Shown here: in pieces, positions 24,870 to 35,769 of the stretch
How positions within the stretch are numbered: position 1 is the first letter of the stretch
Layout of the letters: every line of letters starts with the position of its first letter
DNA from: Lucifuga dentata
Taxonomy: Eukaryota; Chordata; Actinopteri; Ophidiiformes; Bythitidae
Assembly: GCA_014773175.1 (NCBI GenBank)
Contig: VXCM01003623.1
Location: 44,400 to 108,399 of the forward strand
Direction of reading: 5' to 3'
Length of the DNA: 64,000 nucleotides
The notes under the pieces: generated by a model
Told to the model about the DNA's origin: nothing
The model's input: only the letters and a program-made list of their open reading frames with translations
Database searches by the model: none
Translations under genes and position numbers: made by a program

Positions 24870-25234
24870 GTGTCCCAATCAATGTGGGGGTTATGTCTCC
24901 AGAGCCAGGAGTGCCAAGATCAAAGGCAGCCATGGTGACTGGAGTATATGGAATTGTAATGTCTCATGATGATTTCCAGAAAGCAGCAGATGCACTGGCG
25001 ACATCAGATGAGTGACTGTCCCCAACAGGTGACCATCCAGAGCGTTGGCCGGAACAGGATGTGGAAGTGGCTCCTGACCGATCCCCAGCTGCTGAACTTA
25101 TCCATGAAGCTGACATCAGCTCCGGAGTCAATAAAGATGGCGATGATGTGAGAGCTGTCAGGAAGAAGGAGGAGCTTGGTGTGGCATAACGGTCTTGGTC
25201 CAGGAGAAGGTGTGGTCGGGGTTCGGCTCATCAG
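24870..25234 (-). pseudogene. Retrotransposon aspartic protease region
   Basis: The frame that opens across the gag stop contains IAIFIDSGADVSFMD, the DSGA active-site motif of retropepsins, at about 25110-25155. It lies one base back (-1) relative to the gag frame and is open through the gag TAG at 25246-25248, so the layout fits gag/pol expression by -1 frameshifting. No canonical slippery heptamer was recognised. An indel follows soon after FMDK, and a stop appears near 24890. Confidence 0.8.
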
Positions 25235-25245
25235 TACTTCCCCCG

Positions 25246-26312
25246 CTACTGATGAGCCCTGCCTTTTGCTGGACAGCGAGAAACAAAGTGGCTGGCTTGG
25301 CCACAGTACAGGCAGAGATTAAGCTGGCGATGTCATTCCCGCTCCTCTGGCGAGAGGCTGGTACGTCCCAGCTGCATCGGTTCAGGTCCCCCTGGGGAGT
25401 TGGGTGCGGTGGAACTGATCGCTGTCAAGGTCCTCCGAAGGTGCTGGGGTGACTGACGTCTCGCAGTTCTCTGAAGCTTCTTGCATCTCCAGGTCTGGAT
25501 ACGAAGATCGATGCGGGTGGCTAACTCCACCAGACCATCCAAAGTAGTGGGCAGGTCATATGATACCATCTAGTCCTTAATATAGTCCGCCAGCCCATTC
25601 AAAAAGGCATCACACAGCGCTGCCATATTCCATTCACTCCATCAGCTTTAATGCGGAAATCAATGGCAAAGTCAGCCATAGTCTGGTTTCCCTGGTGCAT
25701 CTTCAGGAGTCCTTGAGAAGAGTCGTAACTGGATACTCCCATGTCGAACACCTTACGAAGCTCCGCCGCAAAAGCCTGAAAGGNAGAGTCGTAACTGGAT
25801 ACTCCCATGTCGAACACCTTACGAAGCTCCGCCGCAAAAGCCTGAAAGGATGAACAGGTGCTTGTTTGTCTGTCCCACTCGGTGGTGTCCCACAGACGAG
25901 CCCTTCCTGTTAGATGACTGATGGTGTAGGCCACCTTAGCCTCCTCAGTGGCGAAAGTGAGAGGCTGGAGAGCAAACAGAATGGAGCAGTTTGTTAGGAA
26001 AGGGTCGCATCCCTCAGGTTCACCAGCATAAAGCTCAGGAGTCCCCACATGAGGTTCCGACACTACCCTAGAGGGTGCTAGGGCTGAGGCTGCTGGTGAG
26101 GGAGCTGCAGACTGGACTGGAGCGAGAGTTTGAGACAGTTTCTGAGTAAGCTGCTGGACCTGGGTGGCTAAAGCGGCGATAGCCTGCTCATGCGCTGCCG
26201 CTGCCCTCCTGGATTCGGAGCTGGCAGCAGCCATCTGCTCCTCGTGCTGCTGCAACGCTCTGTCGATTTGCTCAAAGCAATTTTGAGGTGGAGATGTGTG
26301 TGCTGGATCCAT
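25246..26312 (-). pseudogene. Retrotransposon gag with CCHC zinc knuckle
   Basis: Starts at ATG 26312 (MDPAHTSPPQ), only 17 nt beyond the 5' LTR. It shows an N-terminal coiled-coil-like stretch (EEQMAAASSESRRAAAAHEQ), a gypsy-type Gag core (YAGEPEGCDPFLTNCSILF, ARLWDTTEW) and a C-terminal zinc knuckle CLYCGQASHFVSRC (C-x2-C-x4-H-x4-C, about 25290-25315), ending at TAG 25246-25248. Breaks: a frameshift around 25600-25640, an in-frame TAG near 25570, and a TGA at 25333-25335 directly before the knuckle (CGA to TGA is likely CpG decay). The 65-bp repeat around N 25784 is an assembly overlap. Confidence 0.88.
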
Positions 26313-26322
26313 TTCTGGCCAG

Positions 26323-26373
26323 ATTGTACTGTAACCGGTGTGGTTTGGACCCAAATGCAACACACAGTACAAT
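26323..26373 (-). promoter_or_regulatory. Candidate self-priming site of the retrotransposon
   Basis: ATTGTACTGT (26323-26332) straddles the inner edge of the 5' LTR, and its exact reverse complement ACAGTACAAT lies inside the LTR at 26364-26373. In Tf1-type elements the 5' end of the RNA folds back on a primer-binding site beside the LTR. The arrangement here would allow the same with a 10-bp duplex, and no convincing tRNA primer site is seen. The RNA start is not known, so this is inference. Confidence 0.45.
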
Positions 26374-27146
26374 GCTGACGGATTAAAGTTCTTTAATTTC
26401 CACCAAAGCAGTGAGGGTAAATCAAGCAGCCACTCAAAGTTCCAGANGGATTAAAGTTCTTTAATTTCCACCAAAGCAGTGAGGGTAAATCAAGCAGCCA
26501 CTCAAAGTTCCAGATGGTTTGAGTCCAGGTCCACAGTCCAGGTGGTTTGAGTCTCTGAACAATATGCAGACTGGCGAATACAGCGGAACAAGGGCAGGAT
26601 ACAGTTCATCAAGGGGTAACGCTGACTTTGCGGGATGAGGAGAGAACTCTCACCGTAGCAACCGATGGATGAGCAAAGCAGCGAGCTGTCACACCTCACA
26701 ACCCGACACAGGTAAGCAGGCAGGTGAGCAGGCAGGGCAAAACGCTCACACAGTGATCTCGGTTGAGACGATGATTCACCTCGCACAGGGGACAGGCAGA
26801 CAGGAAACCCAGACACAGAGACAGGAATCGTGGTCAGGGACAGAAGGCAGAGGTGATTACCGGGATTCAGACAAGGCAGGGCAGTCAAAGGCAGGGAGGT
26901 TCGGCAATGGGAAATTAGTCCACAGGAAAACGCTGGAAAGTCTTACATCAAGGATAGCAGAGAATAATCTGGTAATTGGTGAGTGAGAGGCTGTGGCTTA
27001 AATACATGCTTAATTGGTGATAATCAGTGTCAGCGTTCACATGTGAGATGAGTTGAGCTGATGAGCTGAGGTGAGGAGCAGAAGACCAGGCAGGCAGAAA
27101 TGGCAGGTGAGGAGGAGCAGGTGACCAGACATGCAGAACTGTGACA
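26330..27146 (-). repeat. 5' LTR (right in window)
   Basis: Runs from TGTAACCGG (26330) to CTGTGACA (27146), i.e. TG...CA on either strand. It contains a 67-bp exact duplicate around N 26447 (26380-26446 and 26448-26514), so the true length is probably about 749 bp. ATTAAA-like poly(A) signals lie near the inner end on the element strand. Confidence 0.9.
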
Positions 27147-27394
27147 CAAGGGTGTTGCTAAACAAGATTCTGACTCCCAGCTACTCAAGCAGTCTATAAG
27201 NGTGTGTGTGTATGTGTGTGGGGAGCAGGTTGATGTTAGCATGTTAGCATAGCTGCTGTAATAGTGACAGTAACAGTACGAAGTTGAGTTTGAGTCTCTG
27301 ACTTCCTGTAGCAGCTGAACATAGTGACGGAGTTTAACCCCACAGGTGGTAATAACTTAAGCATCAATAAAGTTAATAAATTAAGGCTTCCTGT

Positions 27395-27425
27395 GCTATT
27401 ATTATTATTATTATTATTATTATTA

Positions 27426-27502
<77 letters not shown>

Positions 27503-27503
27503 T
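27395..27503. repeat. (ATT)n trinucleotide repeat
   Basis: About 105 bp of ATT/TTA units with two ATC interruptions, between the LTR element and the LNS2 exon at 27724. Confidence 0.92.
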
Positions 27504-27723
27504 GGGAGAATCTCTCTGCCCTCTTATAAGCATTTCTGTCACTGTGATTGTGATTAGCTCAGCTGGTTCAGACGAGCACTGTGATTGGCTGGTGAAATAA
27601 TGACTAACGGCCACAGCTTCACTTCACACAGCACGTGTATGGATGAAAACAGCAGGTAAGCTCAGGTATGCCCACACTGTGTTTCAGAGACCATCTGTGG
27701 TGGATGGATGGGCATGGCTTTAC

Positions 27724-27885
27724 CTCCTTCAGGCAGCCCATGAAGTTGTTGCTGACTGGCGATCCGGGCAGGTCGGCCGTGCTCGGGCTTCCTCCCACGT
27801 AGAAGAAGTCGTCAGAGCCCAGCATGGTGTAGTCCTCCTGCGTGTAACCCGTGGTGGTCAGAATCCCGTCCACTGATATCGTCAC
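27724..27885 (-). CDS. nrxn3: nrxn3 exon: middle of LNS2 domain
   Basis: The exon is 162 nt, 54 codons, phase 0-0, from [14 protein letters not shown] to NNFMGCLKE. The acceptor is ...ttgtcag above 27885 and the donor is GAG|gtaaag at 27723. It carries the hallmark LNS2 segments [20 protein letters not shown] and the MGCLKE motif, whose Cys pairs with a later Cys in the fold. It follows the SS2 position directly, so skipping the 45-nt cassette joins NLRQ to VTIS without a frame change. The next intron is the 16.6-kb one holding the LTR retrotransposon. The sequence is near-invariant across vertebrate neurexins, so this exon alone does not separate paralogues. Confidence 0.96.
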
Positions 27886-28497
27886 CTGACAACAGGAAGT
27901 GCACAGCAAGACTGGATCACATGATCTACCTACACTGTGAGGACAGGAAGTGGCCTACAGGTTAACAGGAGGTGCTGAAACTATATGGAATGGAATGAGT
28001 TGTTGTGAGCTGGACTGGCAGGCTGCATTGGTCTGGGTTTTGGAGTTACAGATAAAAGATACAGATAAAAAAAAACAAAACATTTTCTTAATGTTTGATG
28101 CAGAAATTAACTGCAGTCACATTAACTGTGATAAAAACAAACGACATATGAACAAGTGATGAAGTGTGATGAAGTCACGGAAACTGAAAACACGTGACAG
28201 GACACACACATCACAAACATGCATTTCACACGCAGAATGACGGGCAGGATGTTTCAGAATGTGAAGAATAAGACAGTAAAACATAAACATGCTTCACGTC
28301 TTTTTTAACTATATGTTTTTATTCTGGTTTCTACGTAAAGCCGTAAAGGTCATGACACACTTTTTTCTGTTTTTAGGGTCCCAGCACCATTTTTGTTCAT
28401 TTTTTTCCCACCAAAATAACCCAAAAAGCAGTTCTGCTGCCCAAATGCTCCAAAATGCATTAGTGACATTTGCAGGTTAGGTACCACAGGCGGAAAT

Positions 28498-29075
28498 TAA
28501 TGCTGCGTTTGACAGACCTCGGAAGTCGGATTTTTCCCAGTTGGAAGTTCCAGCTTCCGACCTCAAACCGTTCCAGCCAAATGTAAACTAAAAAGCATGG
28601 CTAAACACCAATAAATACTGTAAAATTAATTAAACTTCATAATAAATGCTAACTAAAGTAAAGTTAGATTACAGGACTGTTTGGTTGTGTTGTTTTACAA
28701 GGATAATAAGTGGGTATTAAACTTTGTGCAGAGAAGTAATATTCTGAAATTACTTACACTTATAAATCAATGGCAAACAGTTATTATACACTATAGATAG
28801 TTACCATGGTGATATATTTTGAGCTTTTAATTTCAATGTTATATAAGAAAAAATGCTTTATTCGCCTGTAATCTGATCATTTCCATTCACAAAGCTTGCT
28901 TCCACGATGCCATCATGTTTAGTGACGTCACACTTGTAATTATCTGCTCGGGTAGATAATTTTGGTCCGAGTTTCCCAGTCGGAGCTCCAACTTCAAGTG
29001 CCATTCCAACATTCCACAAGCATTTTTCCAAGTAGGAAGTCGTAAAAATCCGAGTTCCGAGGTTGCACTGTGAGG
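28498..29075. mobile_element. MITE-like element, TAATGCTGC termini, copy A
   Basis: Begins ttaatgctgcgtttgacaga with gaagtcgg/gttccgac inverted motifs, and ends with aagtaggaagtcgtaaaaat and ccgagttccgaggttgca. It is related in inverted orientation to 37499-38040. It is in the nrxn3 intron between the SS2 micro-exon and the exon at 27724. The superfamily is uncertain. Confidence 0.45.
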
Positions 29076-29506
29076 TACTTATAGTTTATGAATGACCTAC
29101 ATTTATTGAGCCATGATGATTGACAGGTTCATACGTGTTTCCTCTACAGCAAGATGTAGATTTTTTTTGTTTTTTGTTTTTGTTTTGCAGATTTCACTAT
29201 CCCAGGTGTGTTACATGATGCAGCATGGATCAGATGTCCAGCGTTCCTTTTCCACACAGTGAGAAACTTTTCATAACTGACATCACACAAAACAGAAAAT
29301 TCTTCATTAGACCCTGAGAAGAAGAAAAAGCAGCAGCAGTGATGACAAACAGAAGTGGTGGGAGAGGAGATGGGGAGGGGGAACTGACAGAGAACATGAA
29401 GTCTATGACATACAAACCCCACAACCTAAACGTTCAGAAGCCGGTCAAAAAGAATGAGGGAAGAGTTCACAGCAAACCGATAGATGACAAAAAGAATGAT
29501 ATGTAC

Positions 29507-29551
29507 CATACAGTGCAACGTGTTCAGCAGAGCGACTCCAACGCCTGAGCG
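29507..29551 (-). CDS. nrxn3: nrxn3 alternative micro-exon, splice site 2 (SS2) insert
   Basis: A 45-nt, phase 0-0 cassette preceded on the minus strand by a T-rich tract and ...ccataaag, and followed by donor gtacat. It translates as RSGVGVALLNTLHCM. The known vertebrate SS2 insert is also 15 residues, of the form HSGIGHAMVNKLHC plus one, at exactly this place between ...TRNLRQ and VTISVDG. Positions S, G, G, A, N, L, H and C agree, and length, phase and position all fit. It is too short for ORF detection and was found by reading the intron. SS2 inclusion is known to alter LNS2 ligand binding (dystroglycan prefers the insert-free form). I see no clear internal splice site that would give the shorter 7-8-residue variants known in mammals. 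Expression is not shown by the sequence. Confidence 0.78.
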
Positions 29552-29662
29552 CTTTATGGAAAAAACAAAATCAAAACAGTGAGTTCATGATAAATCAGAG
29601 TGATGATGAAAATCAGGCCGTTAGTAAAATAATGATTCATTCCTTCAGTCATTCATTTTTAA

Positions 29663-30237
29663 GCAGTATACCGGTGATTTTCCAGGTTCGAGCTCAAGAT
29701 ATACAACCTTCATACATGTTACGTTACTGACAACCATTTTACAAAACATACTACTGGAGTGGTAAATATTAGATTTGTTTTTCCTACCTTCCAGAATGCC
29801 ATTGGTTTCAGTTTATTCCAGTACAATATAAAAATCAACTTGTAGAGACTTGAAACGTGCTGAGATAAATAATCCATCACAGCGAACATGATGTCTATTA
29901 CATTTTTTGTTGAAGTTGCGTAAGATGGCTTAACATGGAGCTACACAGAAAATGTGTCTCCACCAGAGAATATAGTCCCAGGAAAAGACAGCTTTTACAG
30001 AGAAATTAAAACAACCGTGTCTTCTACAATTGTATGTAAGTGTTAGCAGCTGAAACACTGAATTTTAAGGTGCGTGTATCACTTGAACTTTTGATTTTGA
30101 AAACTTTTGATTTTGGTAAAATAACACAAGAACTAAAATACAGTTTTATGTTTTGAAAAATGGTTGTCAGTAACGTAACATGTCTGTGGGTTATATTTAT
30201 TGGTCTTAAAACATGCAAAAATCACAGGTATGGTCCT
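29663..30237. mobile_element. T2/Kolobok-like MITE, second copy
   Basis: Flanked by TTAA at 29659-29662 and 30238-30241. The right end GGTATGGTCCT is canonical and the left end is diverged. It shares the ttcatacatgttacgttact / gttgtcagtaacgtaacatg inverted arms and the internal agaatatagtcccaggaaaa motif with 6881-7461. It lies next to the SS2 micro-exon, within the SS2-LNS2 intron. Confidence 0.65.
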
Positions 30238-30241
30238 TTAA

Positions 30242-31050
30242 GAGTGTTTTTTTTTCTTCAAAAATAAACAAACTTTAAAGGACCATGACAGAAAAAAAGG
30301 AAAATCTGAGATGATCCTCAAAGTTTCTTGTCTTTGTGACATTTTAACTGAAGATGCTTTCAGATATGATTATGAATGATGAAAGATGATTTTAGATTAA
30401 CCAGATGAAGAAGCTCAGAAACCTACAGGAAGCAAAACCTGCATATGTGTGCAGGTTTATTTCATGTTTGTGATGTTCGCAATGACCTGATGATCAATTC
30501 ATCTTCATTCATAATAAAGGAAAAATCTGTTTTAAACTGAAACATGATCATGAAAAGTGATGAAATGAGCTTCAGATGTTACAGAGTTTCTTCCTGCTTC
30601 AGCTTCTCTCACAGTTTCACAACATAACGACTCAAACCATATGTTTAAGGCGTGTTCACTTTGATTTTCACTTCCTCATTCACATACACTATAACTCCAG
30701 AAGTATGTAGACCATCATACCGACATGAGCTTGTTGGACATCCCAGAAACTCAGAACCAGAATGTTCCTTTACACCAGCATCTTCTTTAAAGTATTATTT
30801 ATCAAACCATATGTTCTTTCTGTGTTGTATGAAGCTGCTGACTGTACATAATACCTTCATGTATGTGATCTGATGCATCATGGACAGCAACGCTAAAGAA
30901 ACACGCAGTTTGGATAATCTGCATGATTGTGGATGTGCATATAAATGACCATCTCATCACTTTCATCTGTGTAATCCAGAACAGATTTAGTTTAGCTATG
31001 CAGGAAAAACTGGAAGCAAGGATAAACTATTAGCTTAGCTTGCTAAACTA
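30242..31050. other. Intronic sequence, nothing recognised
   Basis: Intron between the SS2 micro-exon and the first LNS2 exon. No repeat ends or exons recognised. Confidence 0.45.
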
Positions 31051-31470
31051 GCAATTTGCTCTTGCTTTCAGTCTGTGTGCTAAGCTGGGCTAACAGTTTG
31101 TTCTTGCTTCCATTCTCTGTGCTAAGCTAGGCTAACAGTTTGCTCTTGCTCCCAGTCTCTGTGCTAAGCTAGGCTAACAGTTTCCCCTGGCTTCAGTCTC
31201 TGTGTGAAGCTAGGCTAACAGATTGCTCTTGCTTGCAGTCTCTGTGCTAAGCTAGGCTAACGTTTGCTCTTGCTTGCAGTCTCTGTGTGCTAAGCTAGCC
31301 TAACAGTTGCTCTTGCTTCCAGTCTCTGTGCTAAGCTAGGCTAACAGTTTGCTCTTGCTTCCATTCTCTGTGCTAAGCTAGGCTAACAGCTTGCTCTTGC
31401 TTCCAGTCTCTGTTCTAAGCTAGGCTAACAGTTTGCTCTTGTTTCCAGTTTCTGTGCTAAGCTAGGCTAA
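31051..31470. repeat. 42-bp minisatellite
   Basis: About ten units built from gctaagctaggctaacagtt, then tgctcttgcttccagtctctgt, with small length variation. It lies about 1 kb downstream of the LNS2-start exon in transcription terms, inside the intron. Confidence 0.93.
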
Positions 31471-32461
31471 TCACATCCTGAAACAGACAGATTTGAGTTT
31501 GACGGTAAACTAGCAGCAAAAACTGAACAGCCATTCAGCTTTTTTCCCTGAATGTTGTTTCACTTAAGTGAGAATGTTTAAAGAATCACATAAAAATTAT
31601 TTTTTTTATTTCCAAACTATTCATTACTGGGAAATTAAATTTTTTAAATAGAATTTGTGCTATCTAAGTTAAGTAAAATATTAAAGAGATGGAGGGAGGA
31701 GGAGGAGAGAAATGACAAACTATGAGACATGCAGGGACATTTGAACAAAAGGAAGAAAAAGTAACATGACAGAAAGGAAAAACAAACTGATAAACTGCCA
31801 CAAGTAAAACTAAAACTCGTCAACTAAACATTCTGCAGCATTAAAGACAGAAAAGATTTCTGAAGCTCCAAACAGCAACAAGAAGAAGAATCTATTAAAA
31901 ACACAGGAAACTTTATCTTCTTCTGCTTTTGGCGATGAAGCTTTAAAACTTAAGATATCTGCATGTTTTTCTGTAAATATTTCTCAGATATTTCATGTTT
32001 GAGCAGGTCAAAACGTCTGTTTAGGTAAAGATGGTTCATATGAAATAACGAGAACAAACTCTTCCATAGAATGTTTTCACTCATTATGTCTGTAATGTAC
32101 CACAGTCACGCATTAAAGTGTCCAGGCTTGTTGTGGAAAATAGACACTAATAGGACCATTTCTAATGGCTGGTATGACTTGTTGTCTGGGTTTTGTGTGT
32201 GTGTGTGTATGTACATGTGTGAGGTGGGGGTATGTATGTATGTGTGTATGTAATTAGTAAAAGGATTAAATGACAAGAGTAAAAGATGTTTTTAACTCTT
32301 CAAACATCAGCAGTGACACTTTGAGAAACATCACTGCACAAAAACAGGAAGTTAAGCTTCAGACTTCCCTGTAAGTTTGAGTTTAATGTTTCCATCAGGT
32401 TTATCGGTGACGACCACACCTTAATCCCGAGGCTCTAACAGCCATCGCCATGGTGATTTAC

Positions 32462-32763
32462 CTGCCGGAGATTGCGGGTGACTTTGACATCGTGCCATGA
32501 GTTGTCATTGAACTTCCCGTTGACTGGCTCTACAATGGCCTCAAAGGCTCCGGAGCCCAGGTTGATTACCAGGGAAACAGCGCCATCTTTCAGCGCCAGG
32601 TTGACGTAGTCGGCGGACTTGCCGGTGTGTAGGATGAGGCCGTTGCGTTGCCACGTCTTGAAGGACAGCGTGATCTCGTCGCTGCTGCTCTGGATGGGGT
32701 TCTGGGAAAGGTCGTAACAGAAGTATTCTGAGCCTCGGAAAGTGGCCACGTTTTCCTCCCTCG
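32462..32763 (-). CDS. nrxn3: nrxn3 exon: start of LNS2 domain
   Basis: The exon is 302 nt: two bases completing an Ala codon, then 100 codons beginning [18 protein letters not shown] and ending [10 protein letters not shown]. The acceptor is ...gtcacag just above 32763 and the donor is CAG|gtaaat at 32461-32460. It encodes the N-terminal half of LNS2 (laminin/neurexin/sex-hormone-binding-globulin fold), including the strongly conserved [16 protein letters not shown] and [14 protein letters not shown] strands. It ends in phase 0 exactly at the neurexin SS2 position, so the next coding piece can be either the micro-exon at 29507-29551 or the exon at 27724-27885. The leading partial codon implies an upstream exon, expected to carry SS1/EGF-A, which I could not find. 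Identification is essentially certain for neurexin and strong for NRXN3. Confidence 0.96.
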
Positions 32764-33044
32764 CTGTGACGAGAAAAAACAAAACAGAGGAAAGATGTGG
32801 ATAAGTGATCCCTACCTGATCATCACCTGATACAAGCTGAATCTAACTGGCTAACAGAAATCTCTACGTTTTCAGATGACATGGTCAAACATCTAAAACT
32901 TTATGGAGGAAATTCATGATTGTTGAATGTAGAAGCTTAATGAAAACAGAGCGACACACAGCGATCAGCTGATGTACAACATGTCTCATGCACACACACA
33001 AACACACTCACTGAGCGAAAATCATACCTTTTAAATTTAAACAC

Positions 33045-33173
33045 ATAGTTTTTGCAGCAGTGTAAGTAATAAACTGGCTTCGTCCACTCTGACGAGTGGA
33101 CGAGGCTGNATAGTTTTTGCAGCAGTGTAAGTAATAAACTGGCTTCGTCCACTCTGACGAGTGGACGAGGCTG
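33045..33173. repeat. Assembly overlap duplicate around N (33109)
   Basis: 64 bp (33045-33108) repeated exactly at 33110-33173 across one N. An additional short hairpin (cgtccactc/gagtggacg) lies inside each copy. Confidence 0.85.
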
Positions 33174-33504
33174 CTGGACATTTAGCTAATCACTGATTTT
33201 TCATCAAAGACTTTTCATCAAAAATCAGTTTTTTGTTCTGTTTCCTGTATCTGATGACATCATAAACACTCAGACCAATAAGACTTCAGGTGAGTTTTAC
33301 ACCTTACCAGCTGCCCCTCCCCCTCCCTCTGACTGCATGTAGTTAAACAGACGTGTTTGTCATCAGAATGAACTTTATGACTCTTCATGTGATGAAGAAA
33401 GAAAACTTTACTCTTAAGCAGCAGTGTGAAAAAGTATCAGATTGTCTTATTATTGATGGATTTATTATTGATGGATTTATAATCGACTAATGAACTTCAC
33501 ATTC

Positions 33505-34165
33505 AAGCATTCACATGCTCAGCGTTGAACGCTGCTGCTGAGCTTGGCATCCAGAGCTCTGCTTGTTCATGAGTAGTGTCTGAGCAGTGCTGCTCAACCA
33601 AGAGCTGACAGGAAGCACTTATTGCTAATGACATGTTGACGGTTACCATGGGTGATCTTTGCATATTCATGGGTTTCCAGGTCAAATCGGCTAGCGAAAT
33701 GGACATTGCAACAAAGAAGGTTCTAGCTCTTCTTCTCATTCGGAGAATAAAAGTGAAAAAACAAAGATAGTGCACAAAACCTTATTGAGTCACCATAGAA
33801 CTCAATCAATCAATTCAAACCTGGTATCCATGTCTGACTGCTGACATTTCGCCAAGCAAGCGTCTTTTTTTCCCCGGATCATGATACGATTTTAAAGTTG
33901 TGTTGTATACTAGGGAAACTGTGCCGCTTCTGCTTACAGCTGTTCTATGATTGGTTGCATGTTGGAAAAGTTAGCACTGGAAAGGTCAAAGTTGAATTTG
34001 GTTGAACTTTGAGTGCCATATCAAAACAGAGGATCCGAAAGTTGCACAGTGCTCAAGGCGGTGTGACGCGATGTTAGGACGTCACTGCTCAGCTCCCAAT
34101 ACACAATAATGTAACACCAGGTCAGTGCAACGCTCAACGCTTGCCATGTGAAACGGGCCTAGCAT
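33505..34165 (+). mobile_element. PIF/Harbinger-like non-autonomous element
   Basis: The left end gcattcacatgctcagcgtt and the right end, reverse-complemented, ggcccgtttcacatggcaag ...gcgttgagcgttg share an inverted cacatg...cagcgttga pattern. A short reading frame, 33699-33770, encodes MDIATKKVLALLLIRRIKVK..., resembling the Leu/Arg-rich start of fish HARBI1-type nucleases, and then stops. Assignment is tentative and the boundaries approximate. Confidence 0.4.
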
Positions 34166-34959
34166 AGTGCAGCAGGCATGCTTGACTGAGTCAGACCTAA
34201 CAAATCAAATCCAGATAACGTCAGACCCTCTGAACTCTGGTGTTATTTTAAGGCTTAGTGACTTTCATCACAACGGCTCAGACTACTGCATGTGCTGCTC
34301 AGACTTCTCTTTATTCTTATATCAATTAAAATATGTTTGAATAAATGAAAATATCTCAAACAGAGAGACATTCTTTGTCTCCACCAAGTCTGAGACTACA
34401 TTGCCCCCCCACTGAGCAACACTGATGAAAACCTGAACCTTCTCTGAGCCTTTCACCCCATCCAGCAAACCAAACTTCAGCTTTTATACCTACATTACTA
34501 CAGGAATCTACTTTCCAACCAGCAGCCATAAACCAGAGATCACATGATCCTCAGAGCCTCTGTTATCTCATGTCGCTGTTGGCACGACGACCTGACATTG
34601 TAGATAATGTGACTCCCTCCAGCTAAGGATCACTTATTAATTAATGGGAAATTTATGTGAGGAGACAGGAAGTGCAGCCAGAGCCTGAAGTGGGACATCA
34701 GGTCTGCAGGGAAAGTTATGAGTCGTCAGAGTCGTGCTGTTAAAATCAGCACGACTTTTTATGAATAAAGTTTTCCAGCGAGTTTTCATCCATTTACAAA
34801 AACAAGCTGCTTTAATCCCATAAAACCTGAACGACTGATACACGCTGAATGTTAGAGTGATCAAAGAAGGAAAGAGAAAAAAAAGAGTGATCAAATTCAA
34901 ATAACAATAAAACAACAAATACATAACAGCCCCTTAATGTAATGAAACTGATGTTTATG

Positions 34960-35450
34960 GATAGAATTTATGATCATGTTATTTTGAGGTCTTAGATTCT
35001 AAACCAGTCATCCTCAAAGTCCGGATCCGGAGCGAACTACAACTGTCTCTGGACTCTGAGCAAATTATGCTTTTCATATGTGTTATTTGTATTATCTGTG
35101 AGACATCTCTGCGATGCAACGAGTCAAAATTCTCCACTTTCTAGTGCTCTGAATGTCTAACTGCTCCACTGTCTGTGTGAGAATGTCTGCTCTGCTTTGG
35201 TTTGGTCCAACCACATTCAGCGTCCCNCTGCTCCACTGTCTGTGTGAGAATGTCTGCTCTGCTTTGGTTTGGTCCAACCACATTCAGCGTCCCATCATCT
35301 CCATGACAACGATGGGTTGACACGGCGTTGGGCTCAGAGTTGACAGCACAGATTGAGAGTTTATCAATAAAGTGGAACAGTGTTTCCATGGGAGATAAAT
35401 GGGAGGGGGGGCATAACAACAATTTGCTACAAGCTAGGCTGGGCTAGGCT
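34960..35450. other. Possible degraded transposon, unassigned
   Basis: The text aaccagtcatcctcaaagtc at 35004 resembles the outer edge of some fish hAT elements. A minus-strand open stretch (35141-35422) exists but matches no family I can name. 66 bp are duplicated around N 35227 (35161-35226 and 35228-35293), an assembly overlap. Confidence 0.25.
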
Positions 35451-35769
35451 ACTAACTTAGCATCTTGAGTAGTAGCAGTAGTGTTTAAAACTGGTAACTA
35501 TTCCACATGGCTGGAAAAAGTTATAATGCTTGTGGCATCAGTTCCTCGTATTTTCAGTACGTGAGCAAAGTCTTTCAGCTCCGGCAACTTCTGTTGATTC
35601 ACTCGCTCACTGCAGCAAACCAAGTCTGCAAGTTATTGATTCAATGATCTGTGTGTCAGGTTAACACTCGCTCAGTCCCAGAGTCTCAGCGAGTCATTCG
35701 TAGCTCCATTGATTCACACTTACTCACTTACTTAGCCATCAGGCTAGCTGAGTCTCTGGTTACTCAATC

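Noticed and set aside
26296..26312. tRNA primer-binding site starting TGGCCAGAA after the 5' LTR
   Set aside because: It begins with TGG but overlaps the gag start, and I know no tRNA 3' end that fits. The inverted 10-mer self-priming match was preferred.
27147..27200. Target-site duplication of the LTR element
   Set aside because: The right flank caagg does not match the left (GT)n flank, and the N at 27201 leaves the junction unresolved.
31051..31470. Regular 42-bp repeats resembling a CRISPR array
   Set aside because: Units are directly abutting with no unique spacers, in a vertebrate intron. It is a minisatellite.
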